Assembly (NCBI GenBank): GCA_014138095.1
Contig: JACGXE010000011.1
Location: forward strand, 62,001-126,000
Source: Ochrobactrum sp. RH2CCR150
GTDB taxonomy: Bacteria; Pseudomonadota; Alphaproteobacteria; Rhizobiales; Rhizobiaceae
Length of the DNA: 64,000 nucleotides
Direction: 5' to 3'
The position numbers were made by a program, and so were the translations under genes. This document shows positions 36,010-44,644 of the stretch, piece after piece. The notes beneath the pieces are model-generated. The model had not been told where the DNA came from, made no database searches, and worked only from the letters and a program-made list of their open reading frames with translations. Each line of letters starts with the position of its first letter. The first letter of the stretch is position 1.

Positions 36010-36627
36010 GTGACGAAAATCATTCTTACCAGACACGGCCATGTCGAGGGCATCGTTCCACCACGGTTTCGTGGAAGAATGGACGTGCCGCTGACTGAAA
36101 CAGGTCGGAGACAGGCAACGTTGCTCGCGGATCTGATCGCCAGACGGTACAAGCCGACGGCAATCTATACGAGCCCGTTATCCCGTTGTGTCGCAACAGG
36201 TACATGCATTGAAAAGAGGACGAATATCAAAACAACCATCCTCCCTGAACTGCTGGATTTTGACTACGGCGACTGGACAGGAAAAACCCACACAGAAATT
36301 GCGCAGGAAGATCCGGGGCGGTATGAACGATGGTGGACCCAGCCTCAATTTGTTCGGCCACCCAACGGTGACTCCCTGCAGGCGTTCGTCGCTCATGTTT
36401 CAGAAGCTATAAGAGACGTGCTCTGGCGACATGATAGCGAATGCGTCGTTCTGGTCGGGCACGACAGCACGAACCGGGCACTGCTTCTCACCCTGATGGA
36501 TTTGCCATTTTCGGCCTATTGGCGTTTTGAACAGTCTCCCTGTGCCGTCACAGAAATCGACGTTACAGAAAAAGGCGTTCGCGTTCTTTCCGTCAATGAA
36601 ACCCTGCACCTAGAGGACTTTGGGTAG
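36010..36627 (+). CDS. Histidine phosphatase family protein (GpmB/CobC-like)
   Basis: 205-residue protein starting at GTG 36010 after AAAGGAAAGAG; the frame is open from 35929 but that part overlaps the previous gene. Motifs are LTRHGHVEGI (7-16), LSRCVATG and LVGHDSTNRALL with the second catalytic His. It lacks the long dPGM loops, so it is more likely a phosphatase acting on a phosphorylated metabolite. Third gene of the riboswitch-controlled operon, 13 nt after the GpmA-like gene; convergent with the CLC-F gene. Confidence 0.82.
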   Translation: MTKIILTRHGHVEGIVPPRFRGRMDVPLTETGRRQATLLADLIARRYKPTAIYTSPLSRCVATGTCIEKRTNIKTTILPELLDFDYGDWTGKTHTEIAQEDPGRYERWWTQPQFVRPPNGDSLQAFVAHVSEAIRDVLWRHDSECVVLVGHDSTNRALLLTLMDLPFSAYWRFEQSPCAVTEIDVTEKGVRVLSVNETLHLEDFG

Positions 36628-36648
36628 TCCACCCAATCAGGATGAAAA

Positions 36649-36668
36649 GCCAGGAATATCGACCTGGC
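36649..36668 (-). terminator. Terminator hairpin after the CLC-F gene
   Basis: On the minus strand GCCAGG-tcgatatt-CCTGGC is followed by TTTTC, about 30 nt after the antiporter stop codon. The short 6-bp stem makes it a modest terminator; it lies between convergent genes. Confidence 0.5.
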
Positions 36669-36698
36669 CTTCATCGCAGCCATTCGTCGTTGACGAGA

Positions 36699-38543
36699 TT
36701 ATCCGGTTTCAGCAAGCGGTTTGTGTTCCTCGACCATATCGCTTGTCACGATGTCCGCGCCGTGGTGAATGTGCCAATGTTCGAGGTGCTTGTAGACAAT
36801 AACCTTGTTACGCAGATGTTCCCCGTGCTGACGGCAGAACAATTCCAGCTTGTCGCGTTCACCAATAAGTTCGACGCACATCGTCAAATGCGGATTCTGT
36901 AATTCCACGCCGCGCTCTTCCAGTGAACCATGGTTGCTATATCCGTAATGGGTGTGATGAGCGACAGCGTTGACGATTCCCGCCTGCTTTGCCGAGGTCA
37001 CGAGTGCGCGATAAAGCGGTCTGTGATTGAATATCTTCGCATCCGCTACCTTGATCCGTTCTCCCGGCTTCAGATAGATGCGAAGCATGCCTGTTTCCTT
37101 AGGCGTTACTTTATGGGGGTATGGCATTGTGGCTATACTCTCCTTCGGATTGATGATGGGGGTGAGAGATTTCGACTTTTTACGGTCAACATGGTCCATG
37201 AGGCGGTCCAGTCTGGAAGGTTCGAATTCGCGAACATGGCGCAGTGCAACGTCGGGAGGGACAAGCCCCAGTGTGTTCTTGGGAACGCCGATACGTTGTG
37301 ACAGATAAATGCCGGAATGGCCGCTCATGACATAGGCGATGAAGCAGACAATCGCGATGTATACGGTATGGGTGGAGCCGAACAATTCGACGCCCATGAT
37401 CGTGCAAGCCAGCGGTGTGTTCGATGCGCCAGCAAAAATGGCAACGAAACCGAGTGCTGCGAACAGATCTGTCGGTGCGCCCATCAATGCCGATAAAGCG
37501 TGGCCGAGCGCCGCTCCAATAAAAAACAAAGGTGTGACTTCGCCGCCTTTGAAACCGGTGCTGAGCGTAACGATTGTAAAGACAAGCTTGATGAGCCAGC
37601 TCCAGGGATGGATATCGTCACCGTTGAAGAAGCTCGAAATCGTCACGTCACCCGGATTGGGTGACCAGACGCCGAGGCCAAGATATTCACGCGTGCCGAA
37701 AATGTAGACCAGCAGGATGACGAGCACGCCCCCGATAAAGGGCCGCAAAGGACCATAGGGGCAAAGCTTCTTGAAAAAAGCTCCGACCAGATGTGAGCTT
37801 TCGGAAAACAGGCGGCCGATCAGCCCGAAAGCAATTCCCGCAATGATAACCTTTGCCAGAAGTACGGGGTCCAGATGAAAGCGCGCTGTGATTGCGCTGG
37901 CATTATTCATGAATGAGATATGATAGTGCGTGTGTGCCGCACCCCAGCTCTGGCAAACCCAGTCGCCGACCACAGCCGCCACAAGGCAAGGAATAAGCGC
38001 GTCATACTGAATGCGACCGATTGCCAGTACTTCGAGCGCGAAAATCGCCCCGGTTACCGGAGTTCCGAAAACCGCGCCAAAGCCTGCTGCAATCCCTGCC
38101 ATCAGAAGAATCCGGGTATCGGCAGGCATGAGGCGAAAGGCTCTGGCAAAGCCGCTTGCGATGCTTCCGCCAAGCTGTACTGCCGTTCCTTCGCGTCCAG
38201 CCGAACCGCCGAACAGATGGGTTAGAACGGTAGACAGGAAAATCAGCGGAGCCATGCGTAGCGGAACTCCGCCACCCGGCTCATGGATCTGATCGACGAT
38301 AAGATTGTTACCACCTTCGGCCGACCGCCCCGTCCAATGATAGAGGAAACCGACGGCCACGCCTGCGAAGGGGAGGGCGAACAGCAGCCACGGATTGTCA
38401 AAGCGTGTCCGCGTCGCCTCATCCAGTGCCCAGAGAAACAGGGCGCAGAGCGAGCCGACAACAATGGACATGAGACTTACGGAAAGCAGCAATCTTGCTG
38501 AATGCAAAAGGCGGTTAATCCGCACAACGGGATCGTAAATCAT
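36699..38543 (-). CDS. CLC-F-type fluoride/proton antiporter fused to a DUF190 domain
   Basis: 614-residue protein. Residues 1-440 are a CLC antiporter with the features that separate the fluoride clade from chloride CLCs: GNNLI (78-82) in place of GSGIP, and GREGT (116-120, gating Glu118) in place of GREGP. The later helix motif is GFKGGEVTP. The last 110 residues (about 495-605) form a DUF190-like domain ([46 protein letters not shown]), like the free DUF190 proteins beside crcB. ATG 38543 overlaps the stop of a leader ORF (ATGA). It exports F- in exchange for H+ at the inner membrane. Confidence 0.93.
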   Translation of the reverse strand: MIYDPVVRINRLLHSARLLLSVSLMSIVVGSLCALFLWALDEATRTRFDNPWLLFALPFAGVAVGFLYHWTGRSAEGGNNLIVDQIHEPGGGVPLRMAPLIFLSTVLTHLFGGSAGREGTAVQLGGSIASGFARAFRLMPADTRILLMAGIAAGFGAVFGTPVTGAIFALEVLAIGRIQYDALIPCLVAAVVGDWVCQSWGAAHTHYHISFMNNASAITARFHLDPVLLAKVIIAGIAFGLIGRLFSESSHLVGAFFKKLCPYGPLRPFIGGVLVILLVYIFGTREYLGLGVWSPNPGDVTISSFFNGDDIHPWSWLIKLVFTIVTLSTGFKGGEVTPLFFIGAALGHALSALMGAPTDLFAALGFVAIFAGASNTPLACTIMGVELFGSTHTVYIAIVCFIAYVMSGHSGIYLSQRIGVPKNTLGLVPPDVALRHVREFEPSRLDRLMDHVDRKKSKSLTPIINPKESIATMPYPHKVTPKETGMLRIYLKPGERIKVADAKIFNHRPLYRALVTSAKQAGIVNAVAHHTHYGYSNHGSLEERGVELQNPHLTMCVELIGERDKLELFCRQHGEHLRNKVIVYKHLEHWHIHHGADIVTSDMVEEHKPLAETG

Positions 38544-38614
38544 GCTGCGGAAACCGCCTTCGCGAAAGGCTGGTCCGACATGGATAAACAAGAGAAAACA
38601 GGTATGGCGTTCAT
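38540..38614 (-). CDS. 24-aa leader peptide coupled to the CLC-F gene
   Basis: The ribosome-binding site sequestered by the riboswitch (TGTAGGAG, 38621-38628) does not precede the antiporter but this short frame: ATG 38614, 24 codons ([20 protein letters not shown]...), whose TGA overlaps the antiporter ATG as ATGA. The antiporter itself has no good ribosome-binding site nearby. Fluoride control would thus act on the leader and reach the antiporter by translational coupling. Confidence 0.6.
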   Translation of the reverse strand: MNAIPVFSCLSMSDQPFAKAVSAA

Positions 38615-38620
38615 CAATAG

Positions 38621-38704
38621 CTCCTACATCTCGCGACTACCGCAAGTTCTGTAGGAGTCATCAGCCCTGTCCGATGCAGGGCGGTTCGACCATTATGGCC
38701 AGGC
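38621..38704 (-). ncRNA. Fluoride riboswitch of the CLC-F gene (divergent 5' half)
   Basis: Minus strand, aptamer 38650-38704. The 3' part is canonical: AACCGCCCTG...CAGGGCTGATGACTCCTACAG. The 5' stem GGCC-ataat-GGTC is a variant with a shorter loop than in the other four copies. CTCCTACA (38650-38657) pairs with TGTAGGAG (38621-38628), the ribosome-binding site of the leader ORF. Confidence 0.85.
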
Positions 38705-38887
38705 AGAATCCATTACCTGACCGGTGTTTATCTCGAAGAAGCTCCGGCTGTCAATTGGACAGCACTAGCTATTTTGTCGCAAACGGACGGCTCAAAATAA
38801 AAAGGCTTAATCTTGGAACCGATCTTGATAATCTTAGTTATGTTACCAGATCAGTACTGCGGGAATATTTCCCGCCAAAATTCGCAC

Positions 38888-38957
38888 AAGGGGATGGAGT
38901 TCCCCTGAACCGCCGGAAGGCAGATGACTCCTGAACAGTCTTAATGCTGTCCAGGAG
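38888..38957 (+). ncRNA. Fluoride riboswitch upstream of the MutS-like pair
   Basis: Aptamer 38888-38937: GGGGATGGAGTTCCCC, AACCGCC, GGCAGATGACTCCTG, a near-consensus crcB motif. CTCCTG-aACAG (38929-38938) can pair with CTGTcCAGGAG (38947-38957), which contains the ribosome-binding site of the gene at 38966. It is divergent from the CLC-F riboswitch 180 nt away. Confidence 0.93.
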
Positions 38958-38965
38958 AATTGCGG

Positions 38966-40609
38966 ATGAACGTTTCCACCATCAAAGCGGCTAAGCCGGG
39001 ACGTAAAAGAAGTCCGAGCGTAGTACCGTCTGAAATTCCGCCGAAAGACGATAAGCAGTCTGGATCGAAGCGCGATGTCGCAGATGGTTTGCTTTTCCAG
39101 CGTCAGGCCGACCCAAACCAGGAGGACGGGGTTCCGGAGCCGGACTTTTTCCATGATCTCAATCTCGATCAGCTTTTTCTGAACATTCATACAACAAGGC
39201 AGGAATACGAACTGCAATCCTTCTTCCGCATTCCGCTGCGGGAAAGAGAGGCCGTTATTTTCAGACAGGAGATAATGCGCGACCTCGAAAAGCCCGAGAT
39301 CCGGGGCATTATCGACTCCTTCAGCCAGTATATGCGCGACGTGCGTGCTTATCAGGCAATGGTGGAGAAGATGTACTATGAGCATCAGAAGAACGCCTGG
39401 ACGCTGGATTTGGTTAGCGCTTATTGCAAGGCTGTTCAGTCATTTGCGGAGAAGTTTGAAGGCACCGATATTGCTTCACGGGGGCTAAGGGCGTTTGGAT
39501 TCTACCTTGCCGAATACAGTGCTGATCCTTCATTTACAGCGCTTGCAGAAGAGGGCTCTTCCATCAAGCAGGATCTCGCAACCGTTAAATATAGCGTCAC
39601 GATCAAAGCGGGCACCGTAACCGTACAAAAATATGACGACGAACCCGATTATACGCAGGAAGTCCAGGCAACCTTCGAGAAGTTCAGGCAGGGGGCGGTC
39701 AAGGATTATCGGATCGAGATTAAGGACAACGATATGATGAACTCCGTCGAGGAGCGTATCCTCGGCCTGGTCGCGATCCTCTATAAGGACATATTCTCCC
39801 ACCTGTCGAGGTTTTGCACGCAGAATGCCGACTGCATCAGTGAACGGATCAAGGCATTCGACCGCGAAGTGCAGTTTTACACGGGATATCTCGATTACAT
39901 CGACCCGCTCAGAAAAGCTGGTCTGGAGTTTTGTTATCCCGTGGTTTCGGAAACGTCCAAAGCGGTTCTGGTGGATGATTGCTTCGATCTCCTGCTGGCG
40001 CAAAAGCTGACCGGACAGAAAACCCCTGTGGTGACCAACAGTTTTCAGCTTTCCGGAAAGGAACGTATTTTCATCGTCTCGGGGCCAAATCAGGGCGGAA
40101 AAACCACGTTCGCCCGCACATTCGGGCAACTTCACTATCTCGCCAGCCTCGGCTTGCCTGTTCCGGGTAAAAAAGCAGAGCTTTTCCTGCCCGACCGGAT
40201 ATTCACCCATTTCGAGAAGGAGGAGAGTCCGGATTCGTTACGGGGTAAACTGGAGGACGATCTGTTTCGTATCCACGCGATACTGCAAAAGGCGACACCG
40301 GATAGCATCGTCATCATGAACGAGATCTTCAATTCGACCATGTTGCGTGATGAGATTTTCCTGAGCAAGCAGGTGCTCAAGCATATGGAAGAACTCGATC
40401 TGCTTTGCGTCTGTGTCACCTTTATCGATGAACTCGCCTCACTGAGCGAGAAGACCGTGGGCATGGTCAGCACGGTCAATCCCGACAATCCTGCCGAACG
40501 TACATACAAGCTCGTGAGGGCCAAGGGTAACGGTCTCGCTTATGCTTTGTCGATCGCCGAAAAATACGGCCTTACCTACAATCAACTGAAGACACGGATG
40601 AAGCCATGA
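38966..40609 (+). CDS. MutS-like ATPase, fluoride-island copy 1
   Basis: 547-residue protein carrying only the lever/clamp and ATPase part of MutS. ATG 38966 lies 8 nt after CAGGAG (TTG 38960 is too close). The first 60 residues are basic and disordered-looking. Helical region about 80-350; Walker A GPNQGGKTT at 373-381; Walker B VIMNEIFNST with Asn where MutS has Asp; later CVTFIDELASL. The mismatch-reading domain with Phe-X-Glu is absent, so classical mismatch repair is unlikely. The stop overlaps the next MutS-like gene (ATGA), which suggests a heterodimer. Known fluoride-riboswitch regulons include such MutS-like genes; their role is unclear. Confidence 0.85.
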   Translation: MNVSTIKAAKPGRKRSPSVVPSEIPPKDDKQSGSKRDVADGLLFQRQADPNQEDGVPEPDFFHDLNLDQLFLNIHTTRQEYELQSFFRIPLREREAVIFRQEIMRDLEKPEIRGIIDSFSQYMRDVRAYQAMVEKMYYEHQKNAWTLDLVSAYCKAVQSFAEKFEGTDIASRGLRAFGFYLAEYSADPSFTALAEEGSSIKQDLATVKYSVTIKAGTVTVQKYDDEPDYTQEVQATFEKFRQGAVKDYRIEIKDNDMMNSVEERILGLVAILYKDIFSHLSRFCTQNADCISERIKAFDREVQFYTGYLDYIDPLRKAGLEFCYPVVSETSKAVLVDDCFDLLLAQKLTGQKTPVVTNSFQLSGKERIFIVSGPNQGGKTTFARTFGQLHYLASLGLPVPGKKAELFLPDRIFTHFEKEESPDSLRGKLEDDLFRIHAILQKATPDSIVIMNEIFNSTMLRDEIFLSKQVLKHMEELDLLCVCVTFIDELASLSEKTVGMVSTVNPDNPAERTYKLVRAKGNGLAYALSIAEKYGLTYNQLKTRMKP

Positions 40610-42159
40610 AAGCCAATCTGATGTACCGGGACAGGGATTTCGATCTCAAGTCACCGCTGCCATGGGGGGCAGAGGCGTTAACGCAAGATCTGGGGCTCAC
40701 AAAGATTTTTGCTACCATGGGCGGCGAGGATAAATTTCTGCGCGAAGTGGCGGAAAAGGGGGTACTTGCCAGTTTGTTCGAGGTGCAGGAGATCGCCTAC
40801 AGGCAGGACATCATGCGTGATTGTTTCCGCAACCCTGATACCGTCCGCAAGATATACGACTTTGCCTTCGACACTTTGGAGAATGAGCGGAAGAACTTCT
40901 GGCGCTGGGGAAGTTTCCCATCCTCCGTGTTGAGCGGAGCTGTCAGCGTCCTGAATATGTTTGTCGAGCGGCTGAAAATTCTGCGGCAGATCGCAAGTGA
41001 TGAGCGCGGAAACTTTCGTTCCGAGGGCTTTGGCAACCTGTTTTCCATGCTGCTGAGAGAGCTGGACGATGATTATTTTGCGGAGATAACTGCACATCTG
41101 AAACAGTTGAAATTTAGCAAGGGTGTACGCCTGAGCGCGGAACTCGGCCCCGGTAACATGGGTATCAATTATCTTCTGCGTCGCGACGACAAGCCGTTGA
41201 GCTGGAAGGAATGGATTTTTGGCCCGAAACCGGAAGCTTACAGTTTTACACTGCATCCCCGCGACGAGAATGGAGCACGTGCGCTGACCGAAATGGAGGA
41301 TCGAGGCATCAATCTGGTGGCGAATGCCCTTGCGCAATCGACGGACCATATCAGCAACTTCTTCAAGATGCTTCGGACTGAACTTGCTTTTTATATTGGA
41401 TGCATCAATCTTCGGGATGCACTTCAACAGAACGGGGAGAGCTTTGCCTTCCCTGTCTTATCCGGTAAGAATGAGCGAAAGTTTTCCTGCACGGGTCTTT
41501 ATGACGCCTGCCTCAGCCTCAACATGAATAAAGAGGTTGTTGGTAACGACATCGATGCGGATGGCGATAGCCTGATTATTGTAACCGGTGCCAATCAGGG
41601 CGGGAAGTCGACCTTCCTGCGTTCCGTGGGGCTGGCTCAGGTCATGACGCAATGTGGTATGTTCGCTCCGGCCAGCGCCTTATCGCTCAATATCTGCGAC
41701 GGTATTTTCACTCACTTCAAGCGCGAGGAGGATACTGCCATGGCCAGCGGGAAATTCGATGAAGAGTTGAAACGGATGAGTGCGCTTGTGGAAAGGCTCA
41801 AACCCAATGCCTTTGTGCTTTTCAATGAATCTTTCGCGGCCACCAATGAGCTGGAAGGCTCGGAAATTGCTGGCCAGATTACGACCGCGCTCATCGAGAA
41901 GAACATAAAAGTCTGTTTCGTCACGCACCTGCATGAATTCGCCGAAGCGCTTTACGAACGCAAAATGGACGCTGCGCTTTTCCTGCGTGCGGAACGGCTG
42001 GAAGATGGCAGCCGGACCTTCAAACTGCGACCCGGAAAACCATTGTCCACGAGCTTCGGCGTTGATCTTTACAATCGAATTTTTGAGAAGAACCTGGAAC
42101 AGCCGTCTTTTGCCAGGAAACTGTCTGATTGCGGGCCATCGGTTGCACCTTCGGCCTGA
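40606..42159 (+). CDS. MutS-like ATPase, fluoride-island copy 2
   Basis: 517-residue partner of the preceding protein, starting by ATGA overlap at 40606. Walker A GANQGGKSTFLRSVG is near 327-341 and Walker B FVLFNESFAATNELEGSE again has Asn in place of Asp; CFVTHLHEFAEALYERK corresponds to the MutS switch region. The N-terminal mismatch-binding domain is missing. The two copies are clearly diverged, so they are an old pair rather than a recent duplication. Both share the riboswitch at 38888. Confidence 0.85.
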   Translation: MKANLMYRDRDFDLKSPLPWGAEALTQDLGLTKIFATMGGEDKFLREVAEKGVLASLFEVQEIAYRQDIMRDCFRNPDTVRKIYDFAFDTLENERKNFWRWGSFPSSVLSGAVSVLNMFVERLKILRQIASDERGNFRSEGFGNLFSMLLRELDDDYFAEITAHLKQLKFSKGVRLSAELGPGNMGINYLLRRDDKPLSWKEWIFGPKPEAYSFTLHPRDENGARALTEMEDRGINLVANALAQSTDHISNFFKMLRTELAFYIGCINLRDALQQNGESFAFPVLSGKNERKFSCTGLYDACLSLNMNKEVVGNDIDADGDSLIIVTGANQGGKSTFLRSVGLAQVMTQCGMFAPASALSLNICDGIFTHFKREEDTAMASGKFDEELKRMSALVERLKPNAFVLFNESFAATNELEGSEIAGQITTALIEKNIKVCFVTHLHEFAEALYERKMDAALFLRAERLEDGSRTFKLRPGKPLSTSFGVDLYNRIFEKNLEQPSFARKLSDCGPSVAPSA

Positions 42160-42206
42160 ATAAACCCTGTTGTCTAATCCCCTCAGTGATAATAACATGC
42201 TTTTAG

Positions 42207-42291
42207 AAGGGGATGGAGTTCCCCATAACCGCCGCGAAGGCTGATGACTCCTACTGTTTTTCGAACGGGCCGCGTGCCCGTAACAGTAGGA
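42207..42291 (+). ncRNA. Fluoride riboswitch with Shine-Dalgarno-sequestering stem (Nudix gene)
   Basis: Aptamer 42207-42257: GGGGATGGAGTTCCCC, ATAACCGCC, GGCTGATGACTCCTACTG, the closest copy to consensus. CCTACTGTT (42250-42258) is the exact complement of AACAGTAGG (42282-42290), with a GC hairpin (ACGGGCcgcgtGCCCGT) stacked inside. AGTAGGA is the ribosome-binding site for ATG 42298. Confidence 0.95.
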
Positions 42292-42297
42292 TTTTTC

Positions 42298-42981
42298 ATG
42301 ATGTCAGATGCCGCAAGCCGCCGCGAAGAAACCATTGAAACATTCCTGATGGACCCCATTGTGCGGCTGCTCATGCAGGCGGACAATGTCGACGAAGTTG
42401 AATTGAGGGCCATGTTGGACCGGGTGAGCGCCACGCTTCTTGAGCAGGCAGAACTCGTCGCAATCTCTGTAGCTACCGAGGTTGAAGAGCCTTCCCCATT
42501 AATCCCACCGCGACGTTACCGCCCAGGTGTCGGTATTATCCTCTTCAATGAGAAAAAGCAGATTTTTGTCGGGCGCAGGATCGATGTTGAACATGAGTCC
42601 TGGCAAATGCCGCAGGGCGGGATCGAGCCACGAGAAACGCCCAGCGAAGCAGTGTTCCGGGAACTACGCGAAGAACTGGGCACTGGAAACGCCGAGATCA
42701 TAGCGAAAAGCAATGGCTGGTTTCGCTACGATCTCCCATCCGAACTCATGGGAATTGCCTGGGATGGCAAATGGGACGGACAGGAGCAGCAGTGGTTTGT
42801 CCTGCGTTTTCGCGGGGTTGATGCCGATATAAACGTCGCCACCGAGCATCCGGAATTTTGCGATTGGCGTTGGGTGGAACCTGCCGAGCTGCCCCGGCTG
42901 ATCGTTCCATTCAAACAACAACTCTATCAGGATGTCCTGAGCGAGTTTCGCATACTCCCCTCGAATTCAGTCCATCCCTGA
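42298..42981 (+). CDS. Nudix hydrolase, RppH-like with N-terminal extension
   Basis: 227-residue hydrolase. The last 155 residues match RNA pyrophosphohydrolase/diadenosine polyphosphate hydrolases: RPGVGIILFNEKKQIFVGRR, SWQMPQGGIEPRE and the Nudix box G-x5-E-x7-REL-REELG. About 70 extra N-terminal residues (helical, acidic) are unusual for RppH. The start ATG 42298 (or 42301) is set by the riboswitch-controlled ribosome-binding site AGTAGGA. Why fluoride should induce it is not known; cleaning up nucleotides that accumulate when pyrophosphatases are inhibited is a guess. Confidence 0.85.
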   Translation: MMSDAASRREETIETFLMDPIVRLLMQADNVDEVELRAMLDRVSATLLEQAELVAISVATEVEEPSPLIPPRRYRPGVGIILFNEKKQIFVGRRIDVEHESWQMPQGGIEPRETPSEAVFRELREELGTGNAEIIAKSNGWFRYDLPSELMGIAWDGKWDGQEQQWFVLRFRGVDADINVATEHPEFCDWRWVEPAELPRLIVPFKQQLYQDVLSEFRILPSNSVHP

Positions 42982-43007
42982 TTTCAATCGTGATCAGGAA
43001 CCGTCCC

Positions 43008-44261
43008 ATGTCGCATACGCCTATCGATATAGCGCATGAAAATACTCCGGTAGCACAAACAGGAGAAACTCAGCAGCCTTCGCGACCTGCGCAGGTGAGG
43101 GCTTTCCGCTTCGTTCTTCTGATCGGCGTTATGAGCTTTTTTGCCGATTTTACCTATGAAGGTGCCCGCAGTGTATTGGGGCCCTTTCTGGCGCTGCTTG
43201 GTGCGAGCGCGACCGCCATCGGCTTCGTCACTGGTCTGGGTGAACTGGCCGGATATGGCTTGAGGCTCTTTTCTGGCCGTTGGGCCGACGCAACAGGGCG
43301 TCTCTGGTTCATCGCCATTCTCGGTTACGTCATACAAATGGCGTCCGTGCCTGCACTTGCGTTTGCCAATAGCTGGGGGATGGCGGCCACGCTGATCGTT
43401 CTCGAGCGGGTGGGCAAGGCAATCCGCAATCCTCCGCGTGACGTCATGCTCTCTCAGGCAGGCGGTAAAATCGGCGGTTACGGATGGGCGTTCGGCGTTC
43501 ACGAGGCCATGGACCAGTTCGGTGCGATGGTCGGTCCCCTGATCGTCGCATGGGTTCTGGCAAAGCAGGGTTCGTATCAACAGGCCTTTGCCATTCTGGC
43601 TTTGCCTGCGGTTCTGAATATCTGTTTTGTCGTCATTGCCCGCATGACCTATCCCCGACCGGAAGAAATGGAGCCACCGTCAGCATCTGACGAGACGACG
43701 CATTTGCCCCAACTATACTGGATATATCTGGGCGGAGCGCTGCTGGTCGCGGCCGGATTTGCCGATTATCCGCTGCTTGCCTATCATTTCGGCAAATCTG
43801 ATCTGTTGCCCGGACAGTGGATAGCCTTGTTTTATGCCGTGGCGATGGCGGTGAGCGGAACCGGATCACTTGTGTTCGGTCGCCTGTTCGACCGGTTCGG
43901 ATTTCATGTTCTCACCGCATTAACGGCACTGTCGGCGCTTTTCGCGCCACTTGCTTTCCTTGGTGACTTCTGGTCAGCGCTGATTGGAACAATGATCTGG
44001 GGGATAGCGCTGGGCGTCCATGAATCGATGATCCCCGCCGCCGTGTCCCCAATGGTTTCCGTTCGGCGACGCGCAACGGCATTCGGTATCTTCACGGCCG
44101 CCTATGGCGTTTTCTGGTTCCTCGGCAGTGCGCTGATCGGTTTTCTGTATGATCTCGATCTTGCCTGGGCCATAACATTCTGTGCGGGCACCCAGCTTCT
44201 GGCCGTTCCGATTTTCATGATCGTCGGGCGACGGTATAACCGTCTAAGGCAGTCATCCTGA
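43008..44261 (+). CDS. MFS transporter in the fluoride island
   Basis: 417-residue carrier with about twelve helices. ATG 43008 (MSHTPIDIAHENTP) follows CAGGAA by 7 nt and lies 26 nt after the Nudix gene, so it probably shares its riboswitch. The TM1-TM2 region FFADFTYEGARSVLGPFLALLGASA and the loop between TM2 and TM3, SGRWADATGRLW, are of the kind seen in uncharacterised MFS proteins of the drug-efflux group. Substrate unknown. It is convergent with the DUF190 gene at 44283. Confidence 0.85.
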   Translation: MSHTPIDIAHENTPVAQTGETQQPSRPAQVRAFRFVLLIGVMSFFADFTYEGARSVLGPFLALLGASATAIGFVTGLGELAGYGLRLFSGRWADATGRLWFIAILGYVIQMASVPALAFANSWGMAATLIVLERVGKAIRNPPRDVMLSQAGGKIGGYGWAFGVHEAMDQFGAMVGPLIVAWVLAKQGSYQQAFAILALPAVLNICFVVIARMTYPRPEEMEPPSASDETTHLPQLYWIYLGGALLVAAGFADYPLLAYHFGKSDLLPGQWIALFYAVAMAVSGTGSLVFGRLFDRFGFHVLTALTALSALFAPLAFLGDFWSALIGTMIWGIALGVHESMIPAAVSPMVSVRRRATAFGIFTAAYGVFWFLGSALIGFLYDLDLAWAITFCAGTQLLAVPIFMIVGRRYNRLRQSS

Positions 44262-44282
44262 AGAGGGCTGTCAATTGCCGGA

Positions 44283-44633
44283 TTATTCGGGCGAGCCATT
44301 ACTGCCGTAATGTATGACTTGGACTTTTTCGGTCGTGATGAGGCAGCTCTGGGTCATCTTCATCACCTCCGGAATGAATTGTTCGATTTTTTCAGGCGCA
44401 TCGACGATCTCCACGACGATCGGCAGATCCTGCGACAGCCGCAGTATTTTCGCCGTATGAAGAACGCTGGAATGACCAAAGCCGAGCGGTCCGCGCAAGA
44501 CTGTAGCGCCAGCCATCTGCATTTCGCGCGCTTTGTTGACGATAGCTTCATAGAGAAGTTTTCCGTCTTCAGTCTCGTCTTCCTCACCGAAGAAGATGCG
44601 CAACAATGTCGATTCCTGCGGTAATTCCATCAT
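44283..44633 (-). CDS. DUF190 protein (last gene of crcB operon)
   Basis: 116-residue PII-like DUF190 protein: LLRIFFGEEDETEDGKLLYEAIV, GATVLRGPLGFGHSSVLHTAKILRLSQDLPIVVEIVD. The start is ATG 44633 or 44630 after GGAGG. It lies 11 nt after crcB2. DUF190 proteins are frequent neighbours of crcB and may sense or gate the channel (unproven). The same fold ends the CLC-F protein of this island. Confidence 0.87.
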   Translation of the reverse strand: MMELPQESTLLRIFFGEEDETEDGKLLYEAIVNKAREMQMAGATVLRGPLGFGHSSVLHTAKILRLSQDLPIVVEIVDAPEKIEQFIPEVMKMTQSCLITTEKVQVIHYGSNGSPE

Positions 44634-44644
44634 GATTCCTCCAT

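Noticed and set aside
38843-39385. 180-codon minus-strand frame overlapping the fluoride riboswitch and MutS-like gene
   Set aside because: Antisense to well-supported features and without family resemblance.
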